64,000 bases of DNA. Origin: Jiulongibacter sediminis. Its GTDB lineage: Bacteria; Bacteroidota; Bacteroidia; Cytophagales; Spirosomataceae. The translations under genes and the position numbers were made by a program. Below, in pieces: positions 42,522 to 50,674 of the stretch. The notes beneath the pieces are model-generated. The model ran no database searches and was not told where the DNA came from. It saw nothing but the letters and a program-made list of their open reading frames with translations. How positions within the stretch are numbered: position 1 is the first letter of the stretch; every line of letters starts with the position of its first letter. The stretch is from positions 248,001 to 312,000 of the forward strand of contig NZ_LGTQ01000005.1 of assembly GCF_001306455.1 (NCBI RefSeq). The letters run 5' to 3'.

Positions 42522-43434
42522 AAGGGGTTTGGGTTTTAAGACTAACCTGATTTTTAGTAACGTTCAATTCCATGACTTCTCCACAACGAACGGCTCTGTT
42601 TTCATCTTCATGACCTATGGGGAAATCATAGCAAACAGGGTAAATATATTCAGCGGTGTGTTCCTGAACAATTTCATTTGCAGTTTTTCCGAAAAGTGTG
42701 CTGTTTTCTTTAGAATTTGAAAATTGGCCTACAATTAATCCTGAAAGTTTTTCAAGCTTTCCTGCTCGCTTAAGCTGTACCATCATTCGGTCAATATTGT
42801 AGTAATACTCTCCAATGTCCTCGATAAACAAGATTTTTCCCTCAAAATCAAGATCTGCTGAAGAACCCACATTATGGGCAAGCAGACAAAGGTTACCACC
42901 AATAATTGCCCCCTTGCAGTTCCCTTCTCTGTTGAAGGAGTGGCCTCTTTCAATATAGTCTAATGGCTCTCCGAAAAGAGCATTTTTTAAGGAATCTGTA
43001 GAAAGTTGTTCGTTGGTCATTGTAACCATCATGGGGCCATGAATGCTTTGGTAGCCAATAGATTGTATTTTGGCATGAAGAGCTGTAATGTCAGAAAAAC
43101 CTACCATCCATTTTGGATTTTTTTTGAAAGAAGTCCAGTCGACCTGATCAATAATTCGGGTGGTTCCGTATCCTCCTCTGCCAGCAATTATGGCTTTGAT
43201 ATTCGTATTATCCAGCATTTGCTGGAGGTCCTTCAAACGGACTTCGTCTTCGCCGGCATAATTGAAATGATGATCAAAAATGTGATCTCCAGCCTGTACT
43301 TTAAGGCCAAATTCTTCTTCAACAATACTTTTTCCCTGCTCAAAACGCTCTCTATCAAGCTTTGAGGCTACAGAAACTACCCCTATGGTATCACCGGCTT
43401 TTAAAAAAGGTGGGGTTTTGAAAACTTCAGTCAT
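42514..43434 (-). CDS. LD-carboxypeptidase (peptidase S66)
   Basis: 306 residues from ATG 43434. Family S66 blocks: PPFLKAGDTIGVVSVAS at the start, AGRGGYGTTRIID, catalytic Ser in MVGFSDITALHA, Glu in LFIEDIGEYYYNIDRMM and the C-terminal His in FPIGHEDENRAV. It cleaves the L,D-bond of murein tetrapeptides during cell-wall recycling in the cytoplasm. It starts 2 bp after the DUF3307 stop. The upstream ATG at 43470 lies within that gene and is not preferred. Confidence 0.92.
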   Translation of the reverse strand: MTEVFKTPPFLKAGDTIGVVSVASKLDRERFEQGKSIVEEEFGLKVQAGDHIFDHHFNYAGEDEVRLKDLQQMLDNTNIKAIIAGRGGYGTTRIIDQVDWTSFKKNPKWMVGFSDITALHAKIQSIGYQSIHGPMMVTMTNEQLSTDSLKNALFGEPLDYIERGHSFNREGNCKGAIIGGNLCLLAHNVGSSADLDFEGKILFIEDIGEYYYNIDRMMVQLKRAGKLEKLSGLIVGQFSNSKENSTLFGKTANEIVQEHTAEYIYPVCYDFPIGHEDENRAVRCGEVMELNVTKNQVSLKTQTPYV

Positions 43435-43435
43435 A

Positions 43436-44146
43436 TCAGGAAAGAATTTGATAGAATAAATAGAGACCAATGACTACGGCGGAGCCAAAGCTTAACATAG
43501 TACCAATCAAAACATATTCTGTTTTAAGGGTATCTGTGTCTTTATATCTTAAAATAGATTTGGCCGCAATCAAAAAACCGATGGCCTCAAAGTGTTGAGT
43601 CAAAACAAAAATAAGGACAAGCCAGCGTTCAAGAGTTCCTATAAGTCGGCCACCTTTGGGTAGCTCATCGGTATCAGCGGTAGCTTCTATTTCAAAGATT
43701 TTGAAGAGCTCTCTGATGTAAACATTTGTTGGCTTGGCAGCAAAAACAAAACCTAAGGTAAGGGCTAAAATATCAGGGGAAAGTGCCCAAAGAAGCTTAT
43801 CGGGCCAGAAATATTGATAAATAAGTCCAATTATGGCTATGCATAGCAAATGCAAAAACTGATCAATAAAGAAGGCATGCTTTACAAAATGTTTCCTTTG
43901 GGACCAAAGGGGTTTAAAGCCGTCTATCAGATAGTGAAGTAGGCCAATGCCCAGTGCACCAGGTATAAAAGCGAAAGAAGGAAAAAGTAGCCAGGCCAGG
44001 GCGGCAGCAATAAGAGCATGCCAGACCAGAAAACCACTTTTAAAGCCTTTTGTATTTTTATCTATCGCCAGTCTGTCATTCTGAAAAATGAAATCAGCAA
44101 GAACGTGAGCCAGCAGTTGCGACAGTATAAAATACGTAATGGTCAT
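43436..44146 (-). CDS. DUF3307 integral membrane protein
   Basis: 236 residues, about six to seven membrane segments. LLAHVLADFIFQNDRLAIDKN near the N-terminus and LHYLIDGFKP are DUF3307 signatures; conserved His/Asp in these helices look catalytic or metal-binding. Its function is unknown, but the family is regularly encoded next to SatD-like proteins, as here (ATGA overlap). The pair is probably regulated together by the operator array upstream. Confidence 0.85.
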   Translation of the reverse strand: MTITYFILSQLLAHVLADFIFQNDRLAIDKNTKGFKSGFLVWHALIAAALAWLLFPSFAFIPGALGIGLLHYLIDGFKPLWSQRKHFVKHAFFIDQFLHLLCIAIIGLIYQYFWPDKLLWALSPDILALTLGFVFAAKPTNVYIRELFKIFEIEATADTDELPKGGRLIGTLERWLVLIFVLTQHFEAIGFLIAAKSILRYKDTDTLKTEYVLIGTMLSFGSAVVIGLYLFYQILS

Positions 44147-44826
44147 TGAATCAGGTTTTCAAAGTAAATAACAGCTTTGTCAATGGCATTCCAGCCTGCG
44201 GAAGTTGAATGTTGATTTACTACTGACTGGGCGACGCCGAGCTTTTTGGAAATCTCTTTTTCACTCATGCCCAGTAATTTGAAATAAACGACCTGACACT
44301 GTTTTCCTGTGGCTTTATTGAGCAAAGCGTCTATCAGGTCAATCACAGGGCTTATCTGATTTTCCCATTTTTCATTTTCTGAGACAAAAAACAGCGAGTT
44401 TTTGATGACAATACGATCTTTATTAAATGTTTTCTGATTGGCGATTTCTCTGCCCGATAGGAAAATGGCTTCGCCATCAACTCGTCCGGTTTCTCGGTCA
44501 AATTCATCAAGATTACCCACACCAATGGAAATTCGGAGCCCAATTTCTTTCAGGTATTTACTTCTTGTGCTATCCTCCGTGTATTTATCAATATCAATTT
44601 CGGTGGCTTTTAAGCCTGTTTTTAGGAGTAGGCCCAGTCGTAGTCCAAGCTCAGGTTTTTCAGAAATACATTCGATATAGTCTCCTTTGATAAGGCGGCA
44701 ATAGGCCGAAAAGGCTTTTTCTAGGTCAGAAAAAAGATGCCTGACCTGACTTTCTAATTGTTGTCGACCTTCCTGATTCAGGCTGGTGTAGGCTACGATA
44801 TCCCCGGAAATTGCTGCTGTAAGCAT
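44143..44826 (-). CDS. SatD-like protein with C-terminal HTH (probable autoregulator)
   Basis: 227 residues. The N-terminal two thirds match SatD-like proteins (AAISGDIVAYTSLNQEGRQQL ... FSAYCRLIKGDYIECI ... GLRISIGVG). The C-terminus has a helix-turn-helix, MSEKEISKKLGVAQSVVNQHSTSAGW (about 190-215), of the sigma-r4/LuxR kind. It precedes the DUF3307 gene with an ATGA overlap. The promoter and a three-unit palindrome array lie directly upstream, so this protein is the best candidate to bind that array. The biochemical role of SatD is unknown; DNA binding is inference. Confidence 0.82.
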   Translation of the reverse strand: MLTAAISGDIVAYTSLNQEGRQQLESQVRHLFSDLEKAFSAYCRLIKGDYIECISEKPELGLRLGLLLKTGLKATEIDIDKYTEDSTRSKYLKEIGLRISIGVGNLDEFDRETGRVDGEAIFLSGREIANQKTFNKDRIVIKNSLFFVSENEKWENQISPVIDLIDALLNKATGKQCQVVYFKLLGMSEKEISKKLGVAQSVVNQHSTSAGWNAIDKAVIYFENLIQ

Positions 44827-44848
44827 GCTGTTCTTAAATTTCTCTCCA

Positions 44849-44856
44849 CAAATATA
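44849..44856 (-). promoter_or_regulatory. -7 box TATATTTG of the SatD/DUF3307 operon
   Basis: Exact TAnnTTTG on the - strand, 22 nt before the ATG at 44826. It overlaps the last bases of the nearest palindrome (44853-44872), so a bound regulator would cover the box and spacer. Confidence 0.62.
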
Positions 44857-44930
44857 GGTTTAAAAACCTATAAACCATATTTATAGCCTTAAAAGACTAT
44901 AAAATATATTTATAGTATTAAAGAGCTATA
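44853..44930 (-). promoter_or_regulatory. Three-unit operator array, 29-bp period
   Basis: Three 20-bp imperfect palindromes start at 44853, 44882 and 44911: TATAGGTTTAAAAACCTATA, TATAGCCTTAAAAGACTATA and TATAGTATTAAAGAGCTATA. TATAG, central TTAAA and CTATA are invariant, the flanking centre bases vary. The 9-bp linkers are also similar (AACCATATT, AAATATATT). The array fills the gap between the Kir channel stop and the SatD-like start and overlaps the promoter of the latter. Confidence 0.78.
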
Positions 44931-44935
44931 AATGG

Positions 44936-45889
44936 TTAAGTTAGAGAAGAGAGTTCAAACTTACCCACTTTGGAGAGGTCAATGCGGTATTCGCCATTTA
45001 CGGCTTCCAATAAGGGTACGAATTTAGCTCCCCAAACCAACTCATTATACATATAGGATTTTTGAGAATGAACGGGGTCAGACATCGTGTCGTTTGTTGC
45101 CTGAACCGAAATCATAAATTCGCCATCACTGGCCTCCAGGCTTTCCGGAGTTTCATTAAATAGTATACTATCAGTGGTAATGGGATGTACAACAGTCCAG
45201 TCTGTGGCCATATACTTTATCTTATTTCTTTCCAGCGGTAGGGTATAATATTTCCGTTTTATTTCGCCCTTAACTTCTTCATTTCGAGTGAAAATAATGT
45301 TAACCTCTACATCCATCAGCTGGTTTGTTTTTTCATTGGCCATCCTAAACATAAAGCCGGTGATGTCTAAATAAGGGGCAATTAATGCCCGCTCTGAATA
45401 CCTTATTCTAGGATTTGGCTTTGAAAATCGACCATATAGAAGGCCTGTCATAATGGCGAAGGTCATTAGTCCAATAAGTGCCTCGAGAGCAGCTACAAAA
45501 CTTGTCAGATATCCTTCCGGACTGATTTTTCCATAACCAACGGTTGTTAAGGTCTGGCTTGAAAAGAAGAAAGCTTCCCAGAATGCATTCATGCCATGAT
45601 TGGTAGAAATACCCTCAAGATGCTCCACACCGATGTAATAATAAATAGCAGCAAATAGAAGATTGAGCAAAAAGTAAAACAGTAGGATAAACAAGCCAAA
45701 CCTTATCCAATGCATATTGATAAGCCTATGATAGATATTGAGCTGAGACTCAAAAGACTGATTCAGTTTTCTGACATTAAAACTGCCATCAGACCGAATA
45801 AGACGAGCAGTGGTACTGGTGGCTCTTGTACCAAAACCACTGTCTTCGCGGCTTCTTTCCTGTTCTACATTATTGTTTTTGGATGCCAT
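44936..45889 (-). CDS. Inward-rectifier (KirBac-like) potassium channel
   Basis: 317 residues. Cytoplasmic N-terminus, TM1 (about 62-85), pore helix and selectivity filter TVGYG (116-120), TM2 (about 127-150), then a C-terminal Ig-like cytoplasmic domain (RIRYSERALIAPY ... PLLEAVNGEYRIDLSKVGKFE) typical of Kir channels. It forms tetramers in the inner membrane and conducts K+. It lies upstream of the SatD-like gene with the operator array in between; a functional link is not shown. Confidence 0.93.
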   Translation of the reverse strand: MASKNNNVEQERSREDSGFGTRATSTTARLIRSDGSFNVRKLNQSFESQLNIYHRLINMHWIRFGLFILLFYFLLNLLFAAIYYYIGVEHLEGISTNHGMNAFWEAFFFSSQTLTTVGYGKISPEGYLTSFVAALEALIGLMTFAIMTGLLYGRFSKPNPRIRYSERALIAPYLDITGFMFRMANEKTNQLMDVEVNIIFTRNEEVKGEIKRKYYTLPLERNKIKYMATDWTVVHPITTDSILFNETPESLEASDGEFMISVQATNDTMSDPVHSQKSYMYNELVWGAKFVPLLEAVNGEYRIDLSKVGKFELSSLT

Positions 45890-45916
45890 GAGGTGAAGTT
45901 ATCAAATATTTCCAGA

Positions 45917-46450
45917 TCATAAAGCCACAAAATGCATCTGAACCATCCCGTTATCATAACTCTTGCAGCTTAATAACCTGAACCAATTTTCAAGCTGGCT
46001 GGTATCGAAAATCCGGATACCCTCACCAAGGGTTACGGGTATTATCGTAAGGATTAATTCATCAATCAGCTCTGCTTCAAGTAAAAGGCCATTAATTTGT
46101 CCGCCGCCGATTAGCCAAATGTCTTTACCTTCTTCTACTTTAAGTTTTTTGACAAGACTTGCTGGGTTTTCGTTCGTGAAGGTTGTCGATTGATTGCTTA
46201 GCAAACCTGTTTTTCTGCTAAACACATAATTCTTTTTACCTTCGTATGGGTTCTCAATTCCCATATCTTCAATAAGTTTATACGTGCTGTACCCCTGAAG
46301 TACCGTGTCTATTGACTCATAGAATTGAGCATAGCCATAATCCTGACCTTCCAATGTAAGCCTTTCGTCATGAAGCCAGCCAATATTACCATCTTTTTTG
46401 GCGATGTAGCCATCAAGACTTTGGGCAGAATAAAGGATAACCTTACGCAT
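45917..46450 (-). CDS. Dihydrofolate reductase / RibD C-terminal domain family protein
   Basis: 177 residues from ATG 46450. The opening MRKVILYSAQSLDGYIAKKDGNIGWL, with the Gly-rich DIWLIGGGQINGLLLEAELIDELILTIIPVTLGEGIRIF later, is the RibD C-terminal/DHFR-like reductase fold that binds NADPH. The substrate is unknown; many such Bacteroidota genes are annotated only as dihydrofolate reductase family. Four bp separate it from the DciA gene. Confidence 0.9.
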   Translation of the reverse strand: MRKVILYSAQSLDGYIAKKDGNIGWLHDERLTLEGQDYGYAQFYESIDTVLQGYSTYKLIEDMGIENPYEGKKNYVFSRKTGLLSNQSTTFTNENPASLVKKLKVEEGKDIWLIGGGQINGLLLEAELIDELILTIIPVTLGEGIRIFDTSQLENWFRLLSCKSYDNGMVQMHFVAL

Positions 46451-46454
46451 TGGC

Positions 46455-46772
46455 CTAAAAGAATATGACGTCTTCAACGGGGTAATTTCCCATTTCCTTA
46501 TTGATAAGTTTGATCAGCTTTGATTTCGCCATTACTAGTTCCTGGCGAAGAGGGGAGGAAGAGATCTTAAGAAAGAGTTTGTTGTCTCTGATGTAGATTT
46601 TTTCAGTCCGAGAAGCGATTGTCTTCCCCATAAGCTTTTCCCATGATACAATGAGGTGGGTTTCACTGTACTTGGTTTGTAAATTGAAAGATTCCAGAAA
46701 ACCATCAATGGCATCTTTCAACGAAACGGCTTTTGTTCTTCTGCTTGTAGGTTTCACAATGGACTCACTCAA
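46455..46772 (-). CDS. dciA: DciA family (DUF721) protein
   Basis: 105 residues. The core FNLQTKYSETHLIVSWEKLMGKTIASRTEKIYIRDNKLFLKISSSPLRQELVMAKSKLIKLIN is the DciA/DUF721 domain, the ancestral loader of the replicative helicase DnaB in bacteria lacking DnaC. The start is a TTG at 46772, or GTG 46757; no ATG is available. An exact -7 box TAATTTTG lies at 46785-46792 on this strand. The C-terminus PVEDVIFF is usual for Bacteroidota members. Confidence 0.86.
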   Translation of the reverse strand: MSESIVKPTSRRTKAVSLKDAIDGFLESFNLQTKYSETHLIVSWEKLMGKTIASRTEKIYIRDNKLFLKISSSPLRQELVMAKSKLIKLINKEMGNYPVEDVIFF

Positions 46773-46802
46773 TGTCTGAAATTACAAAATTAATAGACGT
46801 GT

Positions 46803-46838
46803 AAAAAGAAAACCTGCCCCTTGCGGAGCAGGTTTTTC
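46803..46838 (-). terminator. Terminator after yajC
   Basis: On the - strand AAACCTGC and GCAGGTTT pair (8 bp, 10-nt loop), followed by TCTTTTT. Ends the nusB-ytxH-DUF1573-yajC operon and separates it from dciA. Confidence 0.8.
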
Positions 46839-46853
46839 TTCATGCAGGATTAA

Positions 46854-47135
46854 TTATGCTTTTTTTGCGATAGCAGACTTCTCAAAAGTGAGTTTAGCTC
46901 CTCCACCGGCTGCTATGGTTACTGTGGTGTCATCAGTGCTCACTACTTTACCATGAAGGCCACCAGCTGTAACTACTTCGTCTCCGGCTTTAAGCTCAGA
47001 GACCATTTTCTGCTGGTCTTTCTGCTTTTTTTGCTGTGGTCTGATCATGAAAAAGTACATGACCGCAAACATCCCGACCATCAGAATCAGGAAACTCATA
47101 TTGCCGCCACCAGGGGCTGCTTGTAATAATACCAT
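46854..47135 (-). CDS. yajC: Preprotein translocase subunit YajC
   Basis: 93 residues. A single transmembrane helix (about 14-30) is followed by RPQQKKQKDQQKMVSELKAGDEVVTAGGLHGKV, the YajC signature. It is an accessory subunit of SecDF-YajC in the inner membrane. Last gene of the nusB cluster, 29 bp after DUF1573. Confidence 0.95.
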   Translation of the reverse strand: MVLLQAAPGGGNMSFLILMVGMFAVMYFFMIRPQQKKQKDQQKMVSELKAGDEVVTAGGLHGKVVSTDDTTVTIAAGGGAKLTFEKSAIAKKA

Positions 47136-47164
47136 TGTATTAGGGTTTAAAGGTTGTATTAATG

Positions 47165-47590
47165 TTATTCTGCTTCAGCCGGTTTAACCGTGGCTGTAAA
47201 ATTAAGGGTAGAAGGTACATCTTGGCCGTTTGTGATCACACCGACAGACTTACGATTTTCTCCTACCTTCCCCTTACTATTAAATTCTATGACTATTTCG
47301 TCTTCCTGGCCAACACCCACTGAGCCCATTGGCTTAGAGGCTACCGTACAGCCACAGCTTACATTCACTGAAATAATATCAAGTGGGTCTGTACCTGTAT
47401 TTTTAAACTTGAAGGCATGGGAAACCACTTCACCTTCAGTGATTTCACCAAAGTCGTGACTCATTTCTTCAAATTCAATTTTTCCATTTTGTAACCCGGC
47501 GGCAGACATGGCTCCCTGCGTTTCTGATTCAGAACTATTGCAGCTCATAGCCAATGCTGACAAAAACAGAATGCTTAAAATACGCTTCAT
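47165..47590 (-). CDS. DUF1573 lipoprotein
   Basis: 141 residues. A lipobox ALAMSC (Cys 17) is followed by the DUF1573 immunoglobulin-like fold, HDFGEITEGEVVSHAFKFKNTGTDPLDI and the conserved SCGCTV. Probably a periplasm- or outer-membrane-anchored protein of unknown function. It starts immediately after the YtxH gene ends, in the usual Bacteroidota arrangement with yajC. Confidence 0.92.
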   Translation of the reverse strand: MKRILSILFLSALAMSCNSSESETQGAMSAAGLQNGKIEFEEMSHDFGEITEGEVVSHAFKFKNTGTDPLDIISVNVSCGCTVASKPMGSVGVGQEDEIVIEFNSKGKVGENRKSVGVITNGQDVPSTLNFTATVKPAEAE

Positions 47591-47920
47591 TTATGCTTTT
47601 GATTTAATTTGAGACATTAGATTTTCAACATCTTCAAGTAATTTTTCAGCCTTTTGACGGGCCTCGTTTACCACTTTTTTACCTTCAGCTTTGGCTTTGC
47701 TGTCCACGTTTTCTCCTCCGGCCATTTCTACAGCCACTTCATCGCCTCGCTCTATTAACTCAGCAATAAACTCTTCTAATTGTTCGCGGTATTTCCCAAG
47801 TTTCTCGCCCAATTTATCACGTGTAACTTCACCTTTGTCAGGGGCATATAAAATTCCTAAAACTGCTCCGGTTGCTAAACCAGCCAGAAATGAGAAAAAA
47901 GAACCTGTTGATCTGCTCAT
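47591..47920 (-). CDS. YtxH domain protein
   Basis: 109 residues. The N-terminal glycine-rich membrane helix (FFSFLAGLATGAVLGILYAPDKG) is the YtxH motif; the rest is a long charged coiled-coil-like helix (about 30-108). A small membrane-anchored stress-type protein of unknown mechanism. It lies between nusB and DUF1573 with no gap to the latter. Confidence 0.92.
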   Translation of the reverse strand: MSRSTGSFFSFLAGLATGAVLGILYAPDKGEVTRDKLGEKLGKYREQLEEFIAELIERGDEVAVEMAGGENVDSKAKAEGKKVVNEARQKAEKLLEDVENLMSQIKSKA

Positions 47921-47980
47921 TGTGTTTTTGTTTTATGGCTTAAAATTATCTTAAAATGCCGTATTCGTCAATAAAACCGC

Positions 47981-49120
47981 CTATTTATTATCCAGCATTC
48001 CACGGCCGGATTTTCTTATTTCACCCGACTTTACCAATTCTTTTGAAAGGGCATCCAATACACCATTCATGAAGGTCCCGCTTTTGGGTGTACTGTAGTT
48101 TTTAGCAATTTCTATGATCTCATTGATCGTTACTTTGACCGGAATTGAAGGAAACTCCATAAACTCTACCAAAGCCATTCGCATTAAAATTTTGTCTGCA
48201 TCAGCCACGCGGTCATACTCCCAGTTTTTTAGCTTTGGAAGAATGTACTCATTCAATTCGTCTTCTCGTTGAATACTTTGTTTGAAAAGCTTAGAAAGAA
48301 AGTCTTTCCTTTCCTGCCATTCTTCGTTTGCTTTAGCAACTTCCAATCCATACTCTTCATCATAGTTTTGGAAAGTGTGCGAGACCATGGCTCTCAGTGT
48401 TTCTTTATCCTCTGAGAAATAAAGGTGATAGCGTTCAAAATAGCCTCCTACAAGGTCATTTTTGAGGAAAATGTTTTTGACAAGATATTTCAATATCCCT
48501 ATTTCATCCTCCAGGGTATGGTTGATTTTAGAACAATACTCCAGGTAGCGGGCATTGTCTTTCAGTACTTTTCGATAGGCTTCTTTGACAAAGTCTTTTT
48601 CGTCTTTCCAGGTGACTTCAGCTTTGAGAGAAAGGATCTCAAACTCTTTATGCTCAGCCAGTTCTTTCAGAAGTTTATTGTCAGATAACCTGCTTTTGCC
48701 TTCGTGAGAGGGGTCGTTTTGAGCCATTTCGGCCAAGGCCAAATACAGATTCAGCATTTTGAGGTAAACCACAAAAACCTTGTCGGCTTCTCTGATGGCA
48801 CGCAGAGACATTTGATCAAAATCCTGCTTATTCTTATTGTTATACAGAATTTTGGCCTCTTTAACGGCTTTTTGGACAGCAGCCGGTGCCTCAAAATCTT
48901 CAGTTTGTTCTTCGATAGCCAGTTCTTCGTGAAGTACTTTAATGCTGAGTTCGGTCAAACCTTTCAGTTTGGGTCTGTCCTGCACCTCCATGGAGTTAAG
49001 GTCGGGTAAAAATGTCTCTTTTATCAGGTCCTCTGCCAGTAGTAAATTGGCTTTTCTGGATTGCTCGTAGGCGTAAAGAGCCTGCATTGCTCTTATTCTG
49101 ATGAGTCTTCTATTCAGCAT
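47981..49120 (-). CDS. nusB: Transcription antitermination factor NusB
   Basis: 379 residues from ATG 49120. MLNRRLIRIRAMQALYAYEQS at the start and VADADKILMRMALVEFMEFPSIPVKVTINEIIEIAKNYSTPKSGTFMNGVLDAL at the end are NusB blocks. It is more than twice the length of the E. coli protein, with a helical middle insertion (about 60-290), as is usual in Bacteroidota. It binds rRNA boxA with NusE. First gene of its operon, with an exact -7 box upstream. Confidence 0.92.
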   Translation of the reverse strand: MLNRRLIRIRAMQALYAYEQSRKANLLLAEDLIKETFLPDLNSMEVQDRPKLKGLTELSIKVLHEELAIEEQTEDFEAPAAVQKAVKEAKILYNNKNKQDFDQMSLRAIREADKVFVVYLKMLNLYLALAEMAQNDPSHEGKSRLSDNKLLKELAEHKEFEILSLKAEVTWKDEKDFVKEAYRKVLKDNARYLEYCSKINHTLEDEIGILKYLVKNIFLKNDLVGGYFERYHLYFSEDKETLRAMVSHTFQNYDEEYGLEVAKANEEWQERKDFLSKLFKQSIQREDELNEYILPKLKNWEYDRVADADKILMRMALVEFMEFPSIPVKVTINEIIEIAKNYSTPKSGTFMNGVLDALSKELVKSGEIRKSGRGMLDNK

Positions 49121-49150
49121 TATCGACAAAGAACTTTATGAATTGAGCCG

Positions 49151-49158
49151 CAAAGATA
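49151..49158 (-). promoter_or_regulatory. -7 box TATCTTTG of nusB
   Basis: Exact TAnnTTTG on the - strand, 30 nt upstream of the nusB ATG at 49120. Confidence 0.5.
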
Positions 49159-49243
49159 ATTAAAAGCATCCTGAAATCAGGTTTTAAAAGGAATGGATTC
49201 CGTTACTTTGAACGTTTAAGTTCAAAAGATTCTTAAAAAAAGA

Positions 49244-50674
49244 ATGAAGAGACTCTTTCTCATTTTTGTGGTTCTGTTTCCTTTTGCTTCATCGGCTCAG
49301 AAAAACCTTAGTGTAGAGCAAGCAAAAGAGGATGTTGCCTTCCTTTACAAACGAATGCTTCAGGTGCATCCTGGTCTTTATGCTTACCAGGATAGTAGCC
49401 ATTATGCTGAAATCTATCAATCCATCTACAACTCATTTGATAGCGAAGTGGAGTATCTTACTTTTTTTAAGAGAATAGCTCCGCTAATCACTGAAATTCA
49501 GGATTTACATACCTCATATCGTCACAGCAAAAAGTGGAGTAAAACGCATCAGCAGGTTTTGCCTTTTGTACTACAAGAGGTTGAGGGTCGTTTTTTGATT
49601 CAATACAATGGTTCCTCAGATTCAACGCTGCAAAGAGGCCTGACGCTCAAAGAAATTAACGGCAAGCCTGTTGAAGAAGTTATTGACGAGGTCAAAGGAT
49701 ATCTGGGCACGGATAATAATAACGATCTGGCAAAAGGCTTATATGCCTCGAGGAGTTTATATGCTTATTACGGGAAATTACATCCGTTGAAGGATAGTGT
49801 TACCGTTGTTGTGAAAAACGACACATTGAATGAGTTGGAAACTCACAAATTAGCCACCTTAACAAGAAAGGAGCTAATTCCTACGGTTTTACAACGATAC
49901 CCTGATAAAGCCAGAGTTAATCTTAATTACTCGGTAATCGATAGTACCAGAGCCGTTTCAGAAATAGATATTAGTTCATTTTCGTACAAAGGCGGTCCTT
50001 TGGATGTTTTTCAAGGGAAATTCACAAGAAAGCTTCGCCAAAGCTTTAAGAAAGTGGCCAAAGACAGTGTGCAGCATCTTGTGCTTGATTTAAGGCAGAA
50101 TGGTGGTGGGTATATCCCAAATGTTAAAAAAATACTTAAATATGTTTCCAAAGAGCCTTTTGCAATGATAGATACGATGGCTTTCAGGCAAAGTGCCTAT
50201 TTCAGGTTGTTTCCGGTGCAAGCAATTCTACCACCGCTAATGGCTCCGATCTACTTCAATAAAACTGAAGACGGTTACCGTTATCATGCCAGCGAGAGGA
50301 GGAAGAAGCCAAAAGAAAATAAGTGGCATTATGATGGTCCGCTCTATGTTTACATGGATGCCAACAGCTACTCGGCTACCGTTTTTACTATAGCCCTTTT
50401 GAAGGACATGGACCGTGCTACTTTTTTGGGTACTATACCAGCTGGTACAACCTGGGGTAGTTATGCCGGCAGTTTTCACCTTCCAAAACTACCGAACAGT
50501 AAAATTCAATTACGAATCCCTTTCTATAAAGTAGTTCATGGCCTGCAAAAAAGGCCCCAAAAATTATTTTTGGAGCCTGATATTAAAGTTGATATTTCAA
50601 AAGAGCAATTTCAAAAAGATATAGATCCCTTTGAGGAAGCTCTGCTAAATCTTATTAAAAACCAAGGTCAATAA
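49244..50674 (+). CDS. S41-family (tail-specific protease-like) peptidase
   Basis: 476 residues. Signal peptide to about residue 18 (ASSAQ). N-terminal helical part (about 20-90) and a PDZ-like GLTLKEINGKPVEEVIDEV region. The catalytic S41 core has LVLDLRQNGGGYIPNV and the Ser in NSYSATVFT; GTIPAGTTWGSYAG follows. It is a periplasmic or outer-envelope serine peptidase; substrate unknown. Its last 20 bp overlap the convergent cytochrome c peroxidase gene. Confidence 0.85.
   Translation: MKRLFLIFVVLFPFASSAQKNLSVEQAKEDVAFLYKRMLQVHPGLYAYQDSSHYAEIYQSIYNSFDSEVEYLTFFKRIAPLITEIQDLHTSYRHSKKWSKTHQQVLPFVLQEVEGRFLIQYNGSSDSTLQRGLTLKEINGKPVEEVIDEVKGYLGTDNNNDLAKGLYASRSLYAYYGKLHPLKDSVTVVVKNDTLNELETHKLATLTRKELIPTVLQRYPDKARVNLNYSVIDSTRAVSEIDISSFSYKGGPLDVFQGKFTRKLRQSFKKVAKDSVQHLVLDLRQNGGGYIPNVKKILKYVSKEPFAMIDTMAFRQSAYFRLFPVQAILPPLMAPIYFNKTEDGYRYHASERRKKPKENKWHYDGPLYVYMDANSYSATVFTIALLKDMDRATFLGTIPAGTTWGSYAGSFHLPKLPNSKIQLRIPFYKVVHGLQKRPQKLFLEPDIKVDISKEQFQKDIDPFEEALLNLIKNQGQ

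Noticed and set aside
44853-44930. Regular 29-bp spacing suggested a mini CRISPR array
   Set aside because: The repeated part is 20 bp and palindromic, linkers are only 9 bp and similar to one another, and the array overlaps a promoter. Spacers of a CRISPR would be longer and unrelated. No cas genes are present.
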